A DNA stretch of 6,365 nucleotides from an uncultured Clostridia bacterium (GCA_944381295.1 CALWKP010000192.1:1-6365), one strand, 5' to 3'; counted from the stretch's first letter, positions 1 through 6,365 are shown. Program-made: numbers and translations. Notes: generated by a model from the sequence alone, not told the origin.

Positions 1-168
1 CTTGCGACGGCTCGGAAAGAGATCGCAGCGGCAAAAGAATATGATTATGTAGTCGTAAATTCGACGGTGGAACAGGCAGCGGAACAGATTTTAAGTATTC
101 TGCGGGCAGAGAAGTGCCGGTACACCAGAAATGCGGCAAAGATTGAAAGGATGTTGGAGACATGCTGA
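1..168 (+). CDS. gmk: Guanylate kinase, C-terminal fragment (5' end outside window)
   Basis: Guanylate kinase phosphorylates GMP (and dGMP) to the diphosphate with ATP in the cytoplasm, feeding GTP and (p)ppGpp pools. Only the last 55 codons are here, read in frame 1 from the first base to TGA at 166-168. The visible peptide contains KEYDYVVVNSTVEQAAEQI, which matches the conserved end of the family: the YDYVVxN strand followed by a helix that carries a run of the type VxxAxxxIxxIxxAEKC. The P-loop and GMP-binding region lie upstream and cannot be checked. The call rests on this C-terminal signature and on the following rpoZ gene, since gmk-rpoZ is a very common bacterial pair. The stop codon lies inside the start of rpoZ, with a 7-base overlap, which suggests translational coupling. 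Nothing in the fragment looks damaged. Confidence 0.9.
   Translation, partial: LATARKEIAAAKEYDYVVVNSTVEQAAEQILSILRAEKCRYTRNAAKIERMLETC
146..159 (+). promoter_or_regulatory. Candidate ribosome binding region for rpoZ, inside gmk
   Basis: Two purine-rich candidates precede the rpoZ ATG at 162: AAAGG at 146-150, about 11 bases away, and GGAG at 156-159, only 2 bases away. Neither has the 6-8 base spacing seen at the other starts in this window. This fits re-initiation by ribosomes that have just finished gmk, but the functional site is not proven. Confidence 0.45.
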
Positions 169-452
169 AACCATCTGCTGATTTAAAAATCCCACCGGAG
201 TTGAGCCGGTATTCGTTAGTTGTGGCAGTAGCGAAAAGGGCGCGCCAGATTGCCGGGGAAGCGGAAGCAAGAGGGGAGATCCTGATTGAAAAGCCGGTAG
301 ACCTTGCTGTGAAAGATTTTGCCAATCATAAGTTTCGTATTTTAGAGGCGCCGCAAGAAGAGGAAATGCCGGAAAAAACTGAGGAGACAGACGAAGCGGA
401 AGAATTTTCAGAAAATGCATCAGAAGAACCTGCAACAACGCAGGAAGACTGA
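162..452 (+). CDS. rpoZ: DNA-directed RNA polymerase omega subunit
   Basis: Omega is the small subunit that helps fold and latch the beta-prime subunit of RNA polymerase; in many bacteria it also influences the response to (p)ppGpp. The product is 96 aa. Residues 14-30 (LSRYSLVVAVAKRARQI) are the family hallmark, matching the RYxLVxxxAKRARQI core, and residues 44-60 (KPVDLAVKDFANHKFRI) match the second conserved block (KPVxxAxxxxxxxKI). Residues 62-96 form an extended, probably disordered acidic tail with 16 Glu/Asp out of 35 and only one Lys. The ATG at 162 is chosen because MLKPS directly precedes the conserved core, as in clostridial omegas. The start overlaps the gmk stop (ATGCTGA), so translation is probably coupled to gmk. 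The gene ends 14 bases before priA. A Bacillus-type coaBC gene between rpoZ and priA is absent. Confidence 0.93.
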   Translation: MLKPSADLKIPPELSRYSLVVAVAKRARQIAGEAEARGEILIEKPVDLAVKDFANHKFRILEAPQEEEMPEKTEETDEAEEFSENASEEPATTQED

Positions 453-455
453 ACT

Positions 456-460
456 AGAGG
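456..460 (+). promoter_or_regulatory. Ribosome binding site of priA
   Basis: AGAGG lies 6 bases upstream of the ATG at 467, within the 14-base gap after rpoZ. It supports this start, and the conserved PriA N-terminus begins within a few residues of it. Confidence 0.7.
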
Positions 461-466
461 TGCTGC

Positions 467-2923
467 ATGGCGGAACATGTTGTTGCCGGCGTTGCGGTAG
501 AGAATGCGGTCTATCACTTTGATAAACTTTTTGATTATTTGATTCCGGAACATTTGCGGGACAAAGTCAAAGAGGGATGCCGAGTGATGATCCCGTTTGG
601 AAACGGCGGGAAAAAACGTCAGGGTATCGTGCTGACGTTGCGTGGAAAATCTGAATATAGCGGCTTAAAAGCCATTGTAGCGGTGCTCGACCGGGCGCCG
701 CTTCTTAGTAGGGAAATGCTTGAAATGATTCCCTGGATAAAAGAACGATATTTTTGCACTTATTTTGAAGCTGCAAAACTTCTTTTGCCGGCAGGAATTA
801 ATTATAAGATCAAGGAGAATTATTCCTTGGAAAAACCGTTGAGCGAATTGGAGGAGGATGCTTACAGCATCATCGAATGGCAGATCCTTCAATATCTGGA
901 TAGCCGCGGGAAAGCAGTGACACGGGAGAGCCTGGAGAAACTGTTTGGATTTACGCCGGAGAATCAGACATTGGAACGGCTGCATCAACGGGGAACTTTG
1001 AAAAAGAGTAGCGAAGCGCTTCGAAATATCGGGGATGCCACGTTGAAAATGGTGCGTCTGGAAATAGAAGAAGATCAGCTGCCAAAACTAACGCCAAAGC
1101 AAAAAGAAGTAGTCAAGGTGCTGCTGGACGTGGGAACAGCTTCGCTGAAAGAACTTTGTTATTTTACTGGAGTGAGCCAGGCGGTCGTGAGTACGCTGGT
1201 GGCCAAAGGGATTGCTTCTTATTATGAGGAAGAAGTATACAGGAACCCTTATGCAGAGGTCCGGACACCAGAAGATCCAGAAGAGATTACTCTTTCACAG
1301 GCGCAGGAAGAAGCATATTGCGCCCTGTTGGAGAAATACCGTTCGGGAATAGGCGGCGTCTCGCTTCTGTATGGAATCACTGGCAGTGGGAAAACCTTGG
1401 TGTTTACACGCCTGATTGACGATGTTTTGGCAGATGGTAAGAACGTGATTGTGATGGTCCCGGAAATTTCTTTGACTCCTCAGACCATTGCCCTATTCCA
1501 TCAGAGATATGGGAAAAAAGTGGCGGTGTTCCACAGTGGATTGTCACTGGCACAACGTATGGACGAGTGGAAACGAGTACAGAATGGGGATGCTGTACTT
1601 GCCGTTGGGACAAGGTCGGCAGTATTTGCGCCGTTCGACCATATCGGGCTCATCATTATGGATGAAGAACAGGAATATACTTATAAATCTGAATCGGCGC
1701 CGCGGTATCATGCGCGGGATGTTGCAAAATTCCGTTGCGCTTATCATAAGGCGCTGTTGCTGCTTTCTTCTGCAACGCCGTCCATAGAGAGCTATTATTT
1801 TGCAGAAAAGGGAAGATATTCCCTGCACTGTCTGCCAGAAAGATATGGACCGGCACAATTGCCGGAAGTTACAGTGGTGGACATGAACCTGGAATTGGAG
1901 AAAGGAAATGCATCCATTTTGAGCAGTCCACTGCTTCAGGCGATCCACGATAATCTGGAGCAGAAACGGCAGTCCATCATTCTGCTGAACCGGAGAGGAT
2001 ATCATACTTTTGTGTCTTGCAAAGCTTGCGGACATGTGGTGACCTGTCCGCATTGCAGTATTTCAATGACCTATCACGCGGCAAATCAGCGGCTGATGTG
2101 CCATTATTGCGGATATTCCATCCCATTTACAAAAGAATGTCCGGAATGTCATGAAATGAGTGTGCATTATTCTGGTTCAGGAACACAGAAAGCGGAAGAG
2201 CAGCTTCAGGAATGTTTTCCGGAAGCGCGTATTTTGCGAATGGATACCGATTCTACCATGACCCGAGTGTCCTATGAAAAGAAACTCCATGAATTTGCGC
2301 AGGGCGGTTACGATATGATCGTCGGGACGCAAATGGTGGCGAAAGGATTAAATTTTGAAAATGTGACGCCGGTAGGAGTCCTTTCGGCAGATCAGGCGTT
2401 GTACAGCGATGATTTCCGAAGTTCCGAGCGGGCGTTTGACTTATTGACTCAGGTAGTGGGACGTTCCGGGCGCGGTGATTTGGCCGGAGAGGCAATGATC
2501 CAAACCTATACGCCGGAAAATCCAGTGATCCGGCTGGCGGCGATGCAGGACTACCTTTCTTTTTACCGAGGAGAAATCCAGTTCCGGAAAGCAATGCTGT
2601 ACCCACCGTTTGCAGATATCGTTGTGGTAGGATTTGTAGGTACGGAAGAAACAAAAACCAGAGAGGCCAGTTTCGCTTTTTTAAGAATTCTGGGAGAGAC
2701 TGCGGCGAAGGAATACCCGGACCTTCCCATGAGGGTGTTAAGTCCATCGCCGGCGGCGGTGGCAAAGGTGAGCAATAAATACCGATATAAAATGATTATT
2801 AAATGCAGGAATGAAAAGCGGTTCCGAAAAATGTTGTCCGGTTTGCTGATTACCTATGAAAAAATGAGGGAATATTCCACCGTGACTGCATTTATCGACT
2901 GCAATCCGGATATTATTATGTAA
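467..2923 (+). CDS. priA: Primosomal protein N' (replication restart helicase PriA)
   Basis: PriA recognises stalled or repaired replication forks, unwinds the lagging arm 3'-to-5' with ATP, and starts reloading of the replicative helicase. The 818-aa length is in line with Bacillus PriA (about 805) and longer than the E. coli protein (732). Residues 1-105 are the 3'-DNA-end binding domain, with F22-D23-Y24 matching the FDY that holds the 3'-OH in E. coli. Residues about 134-190 and 209-255 look like two helix-turn-helix or winged-helix segments. The helicase core has Walker A GITGSGKT (303-310), motif II DEEQ (399-402), SSAT (434-437), TQMVAKG (621-627) and QVVGRSGR (662-669). Eight cysteines (518, 521, 527, 530, 545, 548, 558, 561) form the expected two zinc sites. 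The odd point is Gln402, where PriA usually has His. The gene sits between rpoZ and def, as in other Firmicutes. The reading frame is intact; there is no sign of transfer. Confidence 0.97.
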   Translation: MAEHVVAGVAVENAVYHFDKLFDYLIPEHLRDKVKEGCRVMIPFGNGGKKRQGIVLTLRGKSEYSGLKAIVAVLDRAPLLSREMLEMIPWIKERYFCTYFEAAKLLLPAGINYKIKENYSLEKPLSELEEDAYSIIEWQILQYLDSRGKAVTRESLEKLFGFTPENQTLERLHQRGTLKKSSEALRNIGDATLKMVRLEIEEDQLPKLTPKQKEVVKVLLDVGTASLKELCYFTGVSQAVVSTLVAKGIASYYEEEVYRNPYAEVRTPEDPEEITLSQAQEEAYCALLEKYRSGIGGVSLLYGITGSGKTLVFTRLIDDVLADGKNVIVMVPEISLTPQTIALFHQRYGKKVAVFHSGLSLAQRMDEWKRVQNGDAVLAVGTRSAVFAPFDHIGLIIMDEEQEYTYKSESAPRYHARDVAKFRCAYHKALLLLSSATPSIESYYFAEKGRYSLHCLPERYGPAQLPEVTVVDMNLELEKGNASILSSPLLQAIHDNLEQKRQSIILLNRRGYHTFVSCKACGHVVTCPHCSISMTYHAANQRLMCHYCGYSIPFTKECPECHEMSVHYSGSGTQKAEEQLQECFPEARILRMDTDSTMTRVSYEKKLHEFAQGGYDMIVGTQMVAKGLNFENVTPVGVLSADQALYSDDFRSSERAFDLLTQVVGRSGRGDLAGEAMIQTYTPENPVIRLAAMQDYLSFYRGEIQFRKAMLYPPFADIVVVGFVGTEETKTREASFAFLRILGETAAKEYPDLPMRVLSPSPAAVAKVSNKYRYKMIIKCRNEKRFRKMLSGLLITYEKMREYSTVTAFIDCNPDIIM

Positions 2924-2926
2924 TAC

Positions 2927-2932
2927 AGGAGG
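2927..2932 (+). promoter_or_regulatory. Ribosome binding site of def
   Basis: A perfect AGGAGG begins 3 bases after the priA stop and lies 8 bases upstream of the def ATG at 2941. It fixes the def start and suggests strong independent initiation. Confidence 0.85.
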
Positions 2933-2940
2933 CTGTTCAA

Positions 2941-3405
2941 ATGGCAATACGGAATATTGTGAAAGAAGGAGACGAAACCTTGACGAAGGTTTGCCGTCCT
3001 GTGGATAAGTTTGATGCGAAACTGGCAGTTCTGCTGGAAGATATGGCGGAAACCATGCGCAGTGCCAACGGCGTAGGGCTGGCGGCCCCACAGGTAGGAA
3101 TCCTGCGGAGGGTGGTTGTTATCGATGTCGGAGAAGGCCTGATCGAGCTGGTTAACCCGGTGATTATCGAGAAAAAAGGCGAGCAGGAATGTGTGGAAGG
3201 ATGCCTGTCGTGCCCGGGAGAATATGGGACCACAAAACGTCCGGCAAAGGTAAAAGTGCGGGCACAGGACAGGAACGGGAAATTCTTTGAAATGTCGGGG
3301 GAAGAACTTCTTGCCACAGCATTTTGTCATGAATTAGATCATTTGGATGGGATCCTGTTTAAGAAGCATGTGATCCGCATGCTGGAACCGGATGAGCTGC
3401 AATAA
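2941..3405 (+). CDS. def: Peptide deformylase
   Basis: This cytoplasmic metalloenzyme (Fe2+ or Zn2+) removes the formyl group from the N-terminal methionine of nascent proteins at the ribosome exit. The product is 154 aa, a normal length for a compact deformylase. All three family motifs are present: GVGLAAPQ (44-51), EGCLSCPG (86-93) and HELDH (130-134). Metal ligands are therefore Cys88, His130 and His134, and the catalytic acid/base is Glu131. Two extra cysteines sit next to these motifs: Cys91, where many homologues have a hydrophobic residue, and Cys129, where E. coli has Gln. The short, single-domain form with an EGCLS motif fits a bacterial deformylase rather than an inactive homologue. 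The gene is followed 26 bases later by fmt, which carries out the opposite reaction on initiator tRNA; def-fmt is a classic pair. Confidence 0.97.
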   Translation: MAIRNIVKEGDETLTKVCRPVDKFDAKLAVLLEDMAETMRSANGVGLAAPQVGILRRVVVIDVGEGLIELVNPVIIEKKGEQECVEGCLSCPGEYGTTKRPAKVKVRAQDRNGKFFEMSGEELLATAFCHELDHLDGILFKKHVIRMLEPDELQ

Positions 3406-3417
3406 GCAAAACGAAGG

Positions 3418-3423
3418 AAGGAG
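3418..3423 (+). promoter_or_regulatory. Ribosome binding site of fmt
   Basis: AAGGAG, within a longer AAGGAAGGAG purine run, lies 8 bases before the ATG at 3432 and supports that start. Confidence 0.8.
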
Positions 3424-3431
3424 AAAAACCG

Positions 3432-4352
3432 ATGCGCGTGTTGTTTATGGGAACACCGGAATTTGCGGTACCATGCCTGCAATCCTTAAAGGAAGCGGGG
3501 CATGAGATTTGCGGCGTATATACGCAGCCTGACAAGCCAAAAGGGCGTGGATATACGTTGGCAGCGCCGCCGGTAAAAGAGCTGGCGTTGGAATATGGAC
3601 TGACCGTGTATCAGCCAAAGACGCTACGTACGTCGGAAGCTGTGGAAGAAATTCGGACGCTGCGTCCGGAAATTATCGTGGTAGTAGCGTATGGGAAAAT
3701 CCTTCCGAAAGAGGTTTTGGAAATTCCTCCGCGAGGATGTGTGAATGTACACGCTTCCCTGCTGCCGAAGTATCGTGGAGCTGGACCGATTCAATGGGCA
3801 GTGCTCAACGGAGAGAAGGTGACTGGTGTTACCACAATGTATATGGCAGAAGGAATCGATACCGGGGATATGCTTTTGAAAAAGGAAACGGAGATTGGTC
3901 CTGAAGAAACTGCGGGTGAGCTGCACGACCGGCTTTCCGTGATGGGTGCGGAATTGATCGTGGAGACTCTGGAAAAAATGGAAGCAGGTACGGTGGAAAG
4001 GATTCCTCAGAACGAAGAAGAGTCGAGTCATGCGCCGATGCTGACGAAAGAGCTTTCTCCAATTGACTGGAAAAACTCCGCGCAGAAGATCCACGACCAG
4101 ATTCGGGGATTATCTCCGTGGCCATCAGCCAATACTTCCTATCAGGGGAAATTGCTGAAAATCCATCGGTCAAAGATTGCGCCGAAAATTCACGGGAAAC
4201 CTGGAGAGATTTTTTCTGATGGAGGCTTTTTTGTATGCTGCGGTGATGGGGCGGTGGAATTGCTTACCGTACAGTATGAAGGCGGGAAACGTATGGCGGG
4301 GAAAGATTTCCTGCGGGGACATCCGCCGAAAGGGAACGATATTAACGAATAA
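3432..4352 (+). CDS. fmt: Methionyl-tRNA formyltransferase
   Basis: The enzyme transfers a formyl group from 10-formyltetrahydrofolate to methionyl initiator tRNA, giving the fMet-tRNA used to begin bacterial translation. The protein is 306 aa, close to the usual 310-317. The N-terminal MRVLFMGTPEFAVPCL is a textbook family start. The catalytic triad equivalent to E. coli Asn106, His108 and Asp144 is visible as Asn105, His107 (in VNVHASLLPKYRGAGPI, 104-120) and Asp143 (in GIDTGD, 141-146). SLLPKYRGAGPI is the folate-site signature. From about residue 205 (LSPIDWKNSAQKIHDQIRG, then PWPSA) the C-terminal OB-like domain that contacts tRNA follows, ending in DFLRGHPPKG (292-301). It lies in the expected place after def and is followed after 20 bases by a membrane peptidase gene. 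Intact, with no unusual features. Confidence 0.97.
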   Translation: MRVLFMGTPEFAVPCLQSLKEAGHEICGVYTQPDKPKGRGYTLAAPPVKELALEYGLTVYQPKTLRTSEAVEEIRTLRPEIIVVVAYGKILPKEVLEIPPRGCVNVHASLLPKYRGAGPIQWAVLNGEKVTGVTTMYMAEGIDTGDMLLKKETEIGPEETAGELHDRLSVMGAELIVETLEKMEAGTVERIPQNEEESSHAPMLTKELSPIDWKNSAQKIHDQIRGLSPWPSANTSYQGKLLKIHRSKIAPKIHGKPGEIFSDGGFFVCCGDGAVELLTVQYEGGKRMAGKDFLRGHPPKGNDINE

Positions 4353-4357
4353 TCCGA

Positions 4358-4364
4358 CAGGAGG
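4358..4364 (+). promoter_or_regulatory. Ribosome binding site of the zinc peptidase gene
   Basis: CAGGAGG lies 8 bases upstream of the ATG at 4373 in the 20-base gap after fmt. It selects this ATG over later in-frame starts, and the N-terminal membrane helix follows at once. Confidence 0.85.
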
Positions 4365-4372
4365 CCCTGCCG

Positions 4373-5080
4373 ATGTATGGATTTTATTATTTTGACTACA
4401 CCTATTTTGTGTTTATTCTGCCAGCAGTCATTATTTCGATGATTGCACAGTTTAAAGTGAGTTCTACGTTCAATAAATATTCCCAGATCAGCAACCGGCG
4501 CGGCGTGACCGGCAGGGATGCAGCATTGCGTGTGTTGAGTGCGAATAATGTCCCGCCCCTTCCCGTGCGTCAGATTCCGGGAAAACTGACAGACCATTTT
4601 GATCCCACCAGCAATACCATCAGTTTATCGGAACCGGTCTGTGACAGGACGACGATTGCCGCAGTCGGAGTGGCGGCTCATGAAGCTGGACACGCTGTGC
4701 AGCATGCGCAGGGGTATGGCCCCATTAAACTTCGTTCTGCACTGGTTCCTATCACAAAGATTGGCTCTAATCTGGCGATGCCGTTGATTATCATTGGTTT
4801 GTTGCTGCCAGTACAATATGATTTTGTTGTCTACCTTGGAATTGCTTTGTATAGTTTGGCGGTATTGTTTTCGTTTGTGACGTTGCCGGTAGAGTTTAAT
4901 GCGAGCAGTCGGGCAATTCGTGCTCTGGAAGCGACCGGGACGTTGGATGGAGAAGAATTGGCAGGTGCCAGGAAGGTGCTGCAGGCGGCGGCAATGACAT
5001 ATGTGGCGTCTACATTTTCCGCGTTGCTGTCTTTGCTGAGATTGTTGGTGATAGTCGGAAATAGAAGGAATCGAAGATGA
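4373..5080 (+). CDS. Membrane zinc metallopeptidase, YugP-like (DUF/Zn_peptidase_2 family)
   Basis: A 235-aa probable integral membrane peptidase. The zinc-site motif HEAGH is at residues 103-107 (in AAHEAGHAVQHAQ), with His103 and His107 as ligands and Glu104 as the catalytic base. Glu174 in LPVEFNASSRA (171-181) is a plausible third ligand, by analogy with other HExxH proteases in which it lies in a later helix. Hydrophobic segments at about 10-26, 131-147, 151-171 and 208-228 suggest four membrane helices. The stretch LTDHFDPTSNTISLS (72-86), before the active site, is typical of the YugP family (Bacillus subtilis yugP relatives). The physiological substrate is not established for the family as far as I know. 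Context gives no clear answer: it sits between fmt and rsmB, an arrangement I recall from other Clostridia. Its stop overlaps the rsmB start (ATGA), so the two are probably coupled. Family assignment is firm, function is not. Confidence 0.9.
   Translation: MYGFYYFDYTYFVFILPAVIISMIAQFKVSSTFNKYSQISNRRGVTGRDAALRVLSANNVPPLPVRQIPGKLTDHFDPTSNTISLSEPVCDRTTIAAVGVAAHEAGHAVQHAQGYGPIKLRSALVPITKIGSNLAMPLIIIGLLLPVQYDFVVYLGIALYSLAVLFSFVTLPVEFNASSRAIRALEATGTLDGEELAGARKVLQAAAMTYVASTFSALLSLLRLLVIVGNRRNRR
5063..5069 (+). promoter_or_regulatory. Ribosome binding site of rsmB, inside the peptidase gene
   Basis: AGAAGGA lies 7 bases upstream of the ATG at 5077, within the last codons of the peptidase gene. It supports an rsmB start in the ATGA overlap. 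Confidence 0.75.
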
Positions 5081-6365
5081 AACAGGCTCGGGAAGTTGCG
5101 TTGGAAGCTCTCCTCCAGGTGGAGGAAAGCGAAGGATATTCCAATATTGTGATAGATAAAGCATTAAAAAGCGCGGCGTTGGACCATCGGGATGCCGCGC
5201 TGGCAACCACACTTTTTTATGGAGTTCTGGAAAAACGGGTATGGCTGGATTATGTACTTTCCCGTTTTTCCAAGATTCCATTGGAGAAGATCAACCGCAC
5301 TGTGCTAGAAGTGCTGCGTATCGCAGTCTACCAGATTTTTTTCCTGGAAAAAATACCGGACTCAGCAGCGGTGAATGAGGCGGTCAATTTAGTGAAGAAA
5401 CGCGGGTGTGGAAAGGCGTCTGGCTTTACAAACGGGATGCTCCGTTCGGTGCTGCGTGCTCGTGTGAATTTGCCGGAACCGGATCGGGAAAAAGAGCCGC
5501 TTCTTTGGAAAAGTGTGCAGTATTCGTGTCCGGAATGGCTGATTTCCTTTTGGGAGCATTCCTATGGGATAGTATGTACCGAAGGAATTTTGGAATCTCT
5601 GAGAAAGAAACCACCTATTTATGTAAAGGTGAACACCTTGCTAATTAAAACAGAAGAATTACGGGACCGTTTGCAGATAACCGGTGTTTCGGCCGAGTTG
5701 GCAGTTGGAGTTCCGGAAGCTTTATGTTTGGAAAACCCGGGACCGTTGCAGCAGGTGTACGGATTTGAAGAAGGATTGTTTCATGTACAGGACCTGTCGT
5801 CACAATTGTGCTGTTTTTTGATTGCTCCACAGCCAGGAGAGACAGTGGTAGATACTTGTGCGGCGCCGGGCGGGAAAAGCTTTACGATAGCGGAATGGAT
5901 GCATGACACGGGCGTTGTCTATTCTTATGACAAGTATAAGGGTAAAGTAGGGCTCATCCGCAGTGGAGCAGAACGCTTGAGGTTGAAGTCTGTACAGGCG
6001 GGCGTTAGGGATGCTTTAGCTGGTACGGATCAGACATTGCAAGCAGATGCTGTGCTGTGTGACGCACCGTGTTCAGGATTGGGGATTATCCGGCGAAAAC
6101 CGGAAATTCGTTATAAGAAACCGGAAAGTCTTGACAGTTTGCCTGATTTGCAGTACCGTATACTTGATTCGTCTTCCGCACTGTGCAAACCCGGAGGACG
6201 CTTATTTTATTCCACCTGCACATTGAATCCGGCGGAAAACGGAGGGGTAGCCGACCGTTTTCTCGCAAACCATCCGGAGTTTGAACCATTGGAGCTGCGC
6301 ATGCCGGATGGAATGCCGGATATCAGAGAACATGGTGGAAACCAGATCACGCTATTCCCTCATGT
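5077..6365 (+). CDS. rsmB: 16S rRNA (cytosine-967-C5) methyltransferase, 3' end outside window
   Basis: RsmB (also called Sun) methylates C967 (E. coli numbering) of 16S rRNA using S-adenosylmethionine. I translated this frame by hand: 429 codons are open and the gene runs off the right edge. Full-length proteins are about 440-450 aa, so roughly 15-20 residues are probably missing. Residues 1-140 are the NusB-like RNA-binding domain (MKQAREVALEALLQVEE at the start; PDSAAVNEAVNLVKK at 94-108). The Rossmann methyltransferase follows: SAM loop DTCAAPGGKS (259-268), acidic residue Asp285, motif IV DAPCSGLG (329-336) with Cys332, and motif VI YSTCT (378-382) with the nucleophile Cys381. The paired cysteines mark an RNA m5C methyltransferase; the NusB domain distinguishes RsmB from RsmF and other relatives. 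The last visible residues, ITLFPH, match the usual LxPH near the family C-terminus. The start overlaps the peptidase stop by 4 bases. Confidence 0.95.
   Translation, partial: MKQAREVALEALLQVEESEGYSNIVIDKALKSAALDHRDAALATTLFYGVLEKRVWLDYVLSRFSKIPLEKINRTVLEVLRIAVYQIFFLEKIPDSAAVNEAVNLVKKRGCGKASGFTNGMLRSVLRARVNLPEPDREKEPLLWKSVQYSCPEWLISFWEHSYGIVCTEGILESLRKKPPIYVKVNTLLIKTEELRDRLQITGVSAELAVGVPEALCLENPGPLQQVYGFEEGLFHVQDLSSQLCCFLIAPQPGETVVDTCAAPGGKSFTIAEWMHDTGVVYSYDKYKGKVGLIRSGAERLRLKSVQAGVRDALAGTDQTLQADAVLCDAPCSGLGIIRRKPEIRYKKPESLDSLPDLQYRILDSSSALCKPGGRLFYSTCTLNPAENGGVADRFLANHPEFEPLELRMPDGMPDIREHGGNQITLFPH

Noticed and set aside
91..438. Minus-strand open frame opposite gmk and rpoZ, 115 codons
   Set aside because: It crosses two well-supported sense genes and resembles no protein family I recognise.
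1544..2053. Minus-strand open frame of 169 codons opposite priA
   Set aside because: Antisense to the helicase core; the composition (many His, Arg, Gln, Phe) is typical of a shadow frame and there is no family resemblance.
2253..2765. Minus-strand open frame of 170 codons opposite priA
   Set aside because: It lies wholly antisense to the conserved C-terminal helicase region of priA, is rich in Pro/Ser/Leu with no recognisable motif, and is explained by the codon pattern of the sense gene.
2924..2940. Possible terminator or promoter in the intergenic gaps
   Set aside because: The gaps of 14, 17, 26 and 20 bases hold ribosome binding sites and no GC-rich hairpin followed by a T run.
4177..4395. 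Plus-strand 72-codon frame across the fmt/peptidase junction
   Set aside because: It overlaps the fmt C-terminus in another frame; fmt itself is complete with a normal C-terminal domain.
4392..4419. TTGACT-16 bases-TATTCT, weak promoter-like pair at the start of the peptidase gene
   Set aside because: The -10 match is only moderate and transcription would begin inside the coding region, after the start codon; chance in a T-rich membrane-helix coding segment is more likely.
5406..5648. Plus-strand 80-codon frame inside rsmB
   Set aside because: It is out of frame with rsmB, which is continuously open through this region and carries all expected motifs; no frameshift is needed.
6131..6164. 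TTGACA followed by TATACT, promoter-like, inside rsmB
   Set aside because: The spacer is 22 bases, well outside the usual 16-18, no good -35 exists at the proper distance from TATACT, and it sits within conserved coding sequence.

Overview
This window is a compact, single-strand (+) housekeeping operon segment from a Gram-positive Firmicute, most likely a Clostridia/Lachnospiraceae-type anaerobe. The evidence is the gene order (gmk - rpoZ - priA - def - fmt - membrane zinc peptidase - rsmB), the strong AGGAGG-type ribosome binding sites, the intermediate GC content, the long PriA of the Firmicute type, and the YugP-family peptidase placed between fmt and rsmB. The taxonomic call is inference from content and synteny, not from a database match.

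Layout: 1-168 is the 3' end of gmk (guanylate kinase), cut by the window start. 162-452 is rpoZ (RNA polymerase omega), overlapping gmk by 7 bases. 467-2923 is priA (primosomal helicase, full length, 818 aa). 2941-3405 is def (peptide deformylase). 3432-4352 is fmt (methionyl-tRNA formyltransferase). 4373-5080 is a YugP-like membrane zinc metallopeptidase. 5077-6365 is rsmB (16S rRNA m5C967 methyltransferase), overlapping the peptidase gene by 4 bases and running off the right edge; 429 codons plus two bases are visible and all are open. Only 77 bases in four gaps (14, 17, 26 and 20 bases) are non-coding. None of these gaps has room for a terminator plus a promoter, so the seven genes are probably co-transcribed from a promoter upstream of the window. 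There is no stretch above 300 bases without a gene.

The genes serve information processing: nucleotide supply (gmk), transcription (rpoZ), replication restart (priA), the formyl-methionine cycle (fmt adds the formyl group to initiator tRNA, def removes it from nascent protein) and ribosome maturation (rsmB). The membrane peptidase is the one member whose role is not obvious. I see no mobile element, CRISPR array, tRNA, rRNA, riboswitch, terminator or pseudogene, and no convincing undescribed system. The points worth a second look are modest: a DEEQ rather than DEEH helicase motif II in PriA, extra cysteines beside the metal site of Def, a strongly acidic tail on omega, the absence of coaBC from its Bacillus-type position, and the peptidase embedded beside def/fmt.
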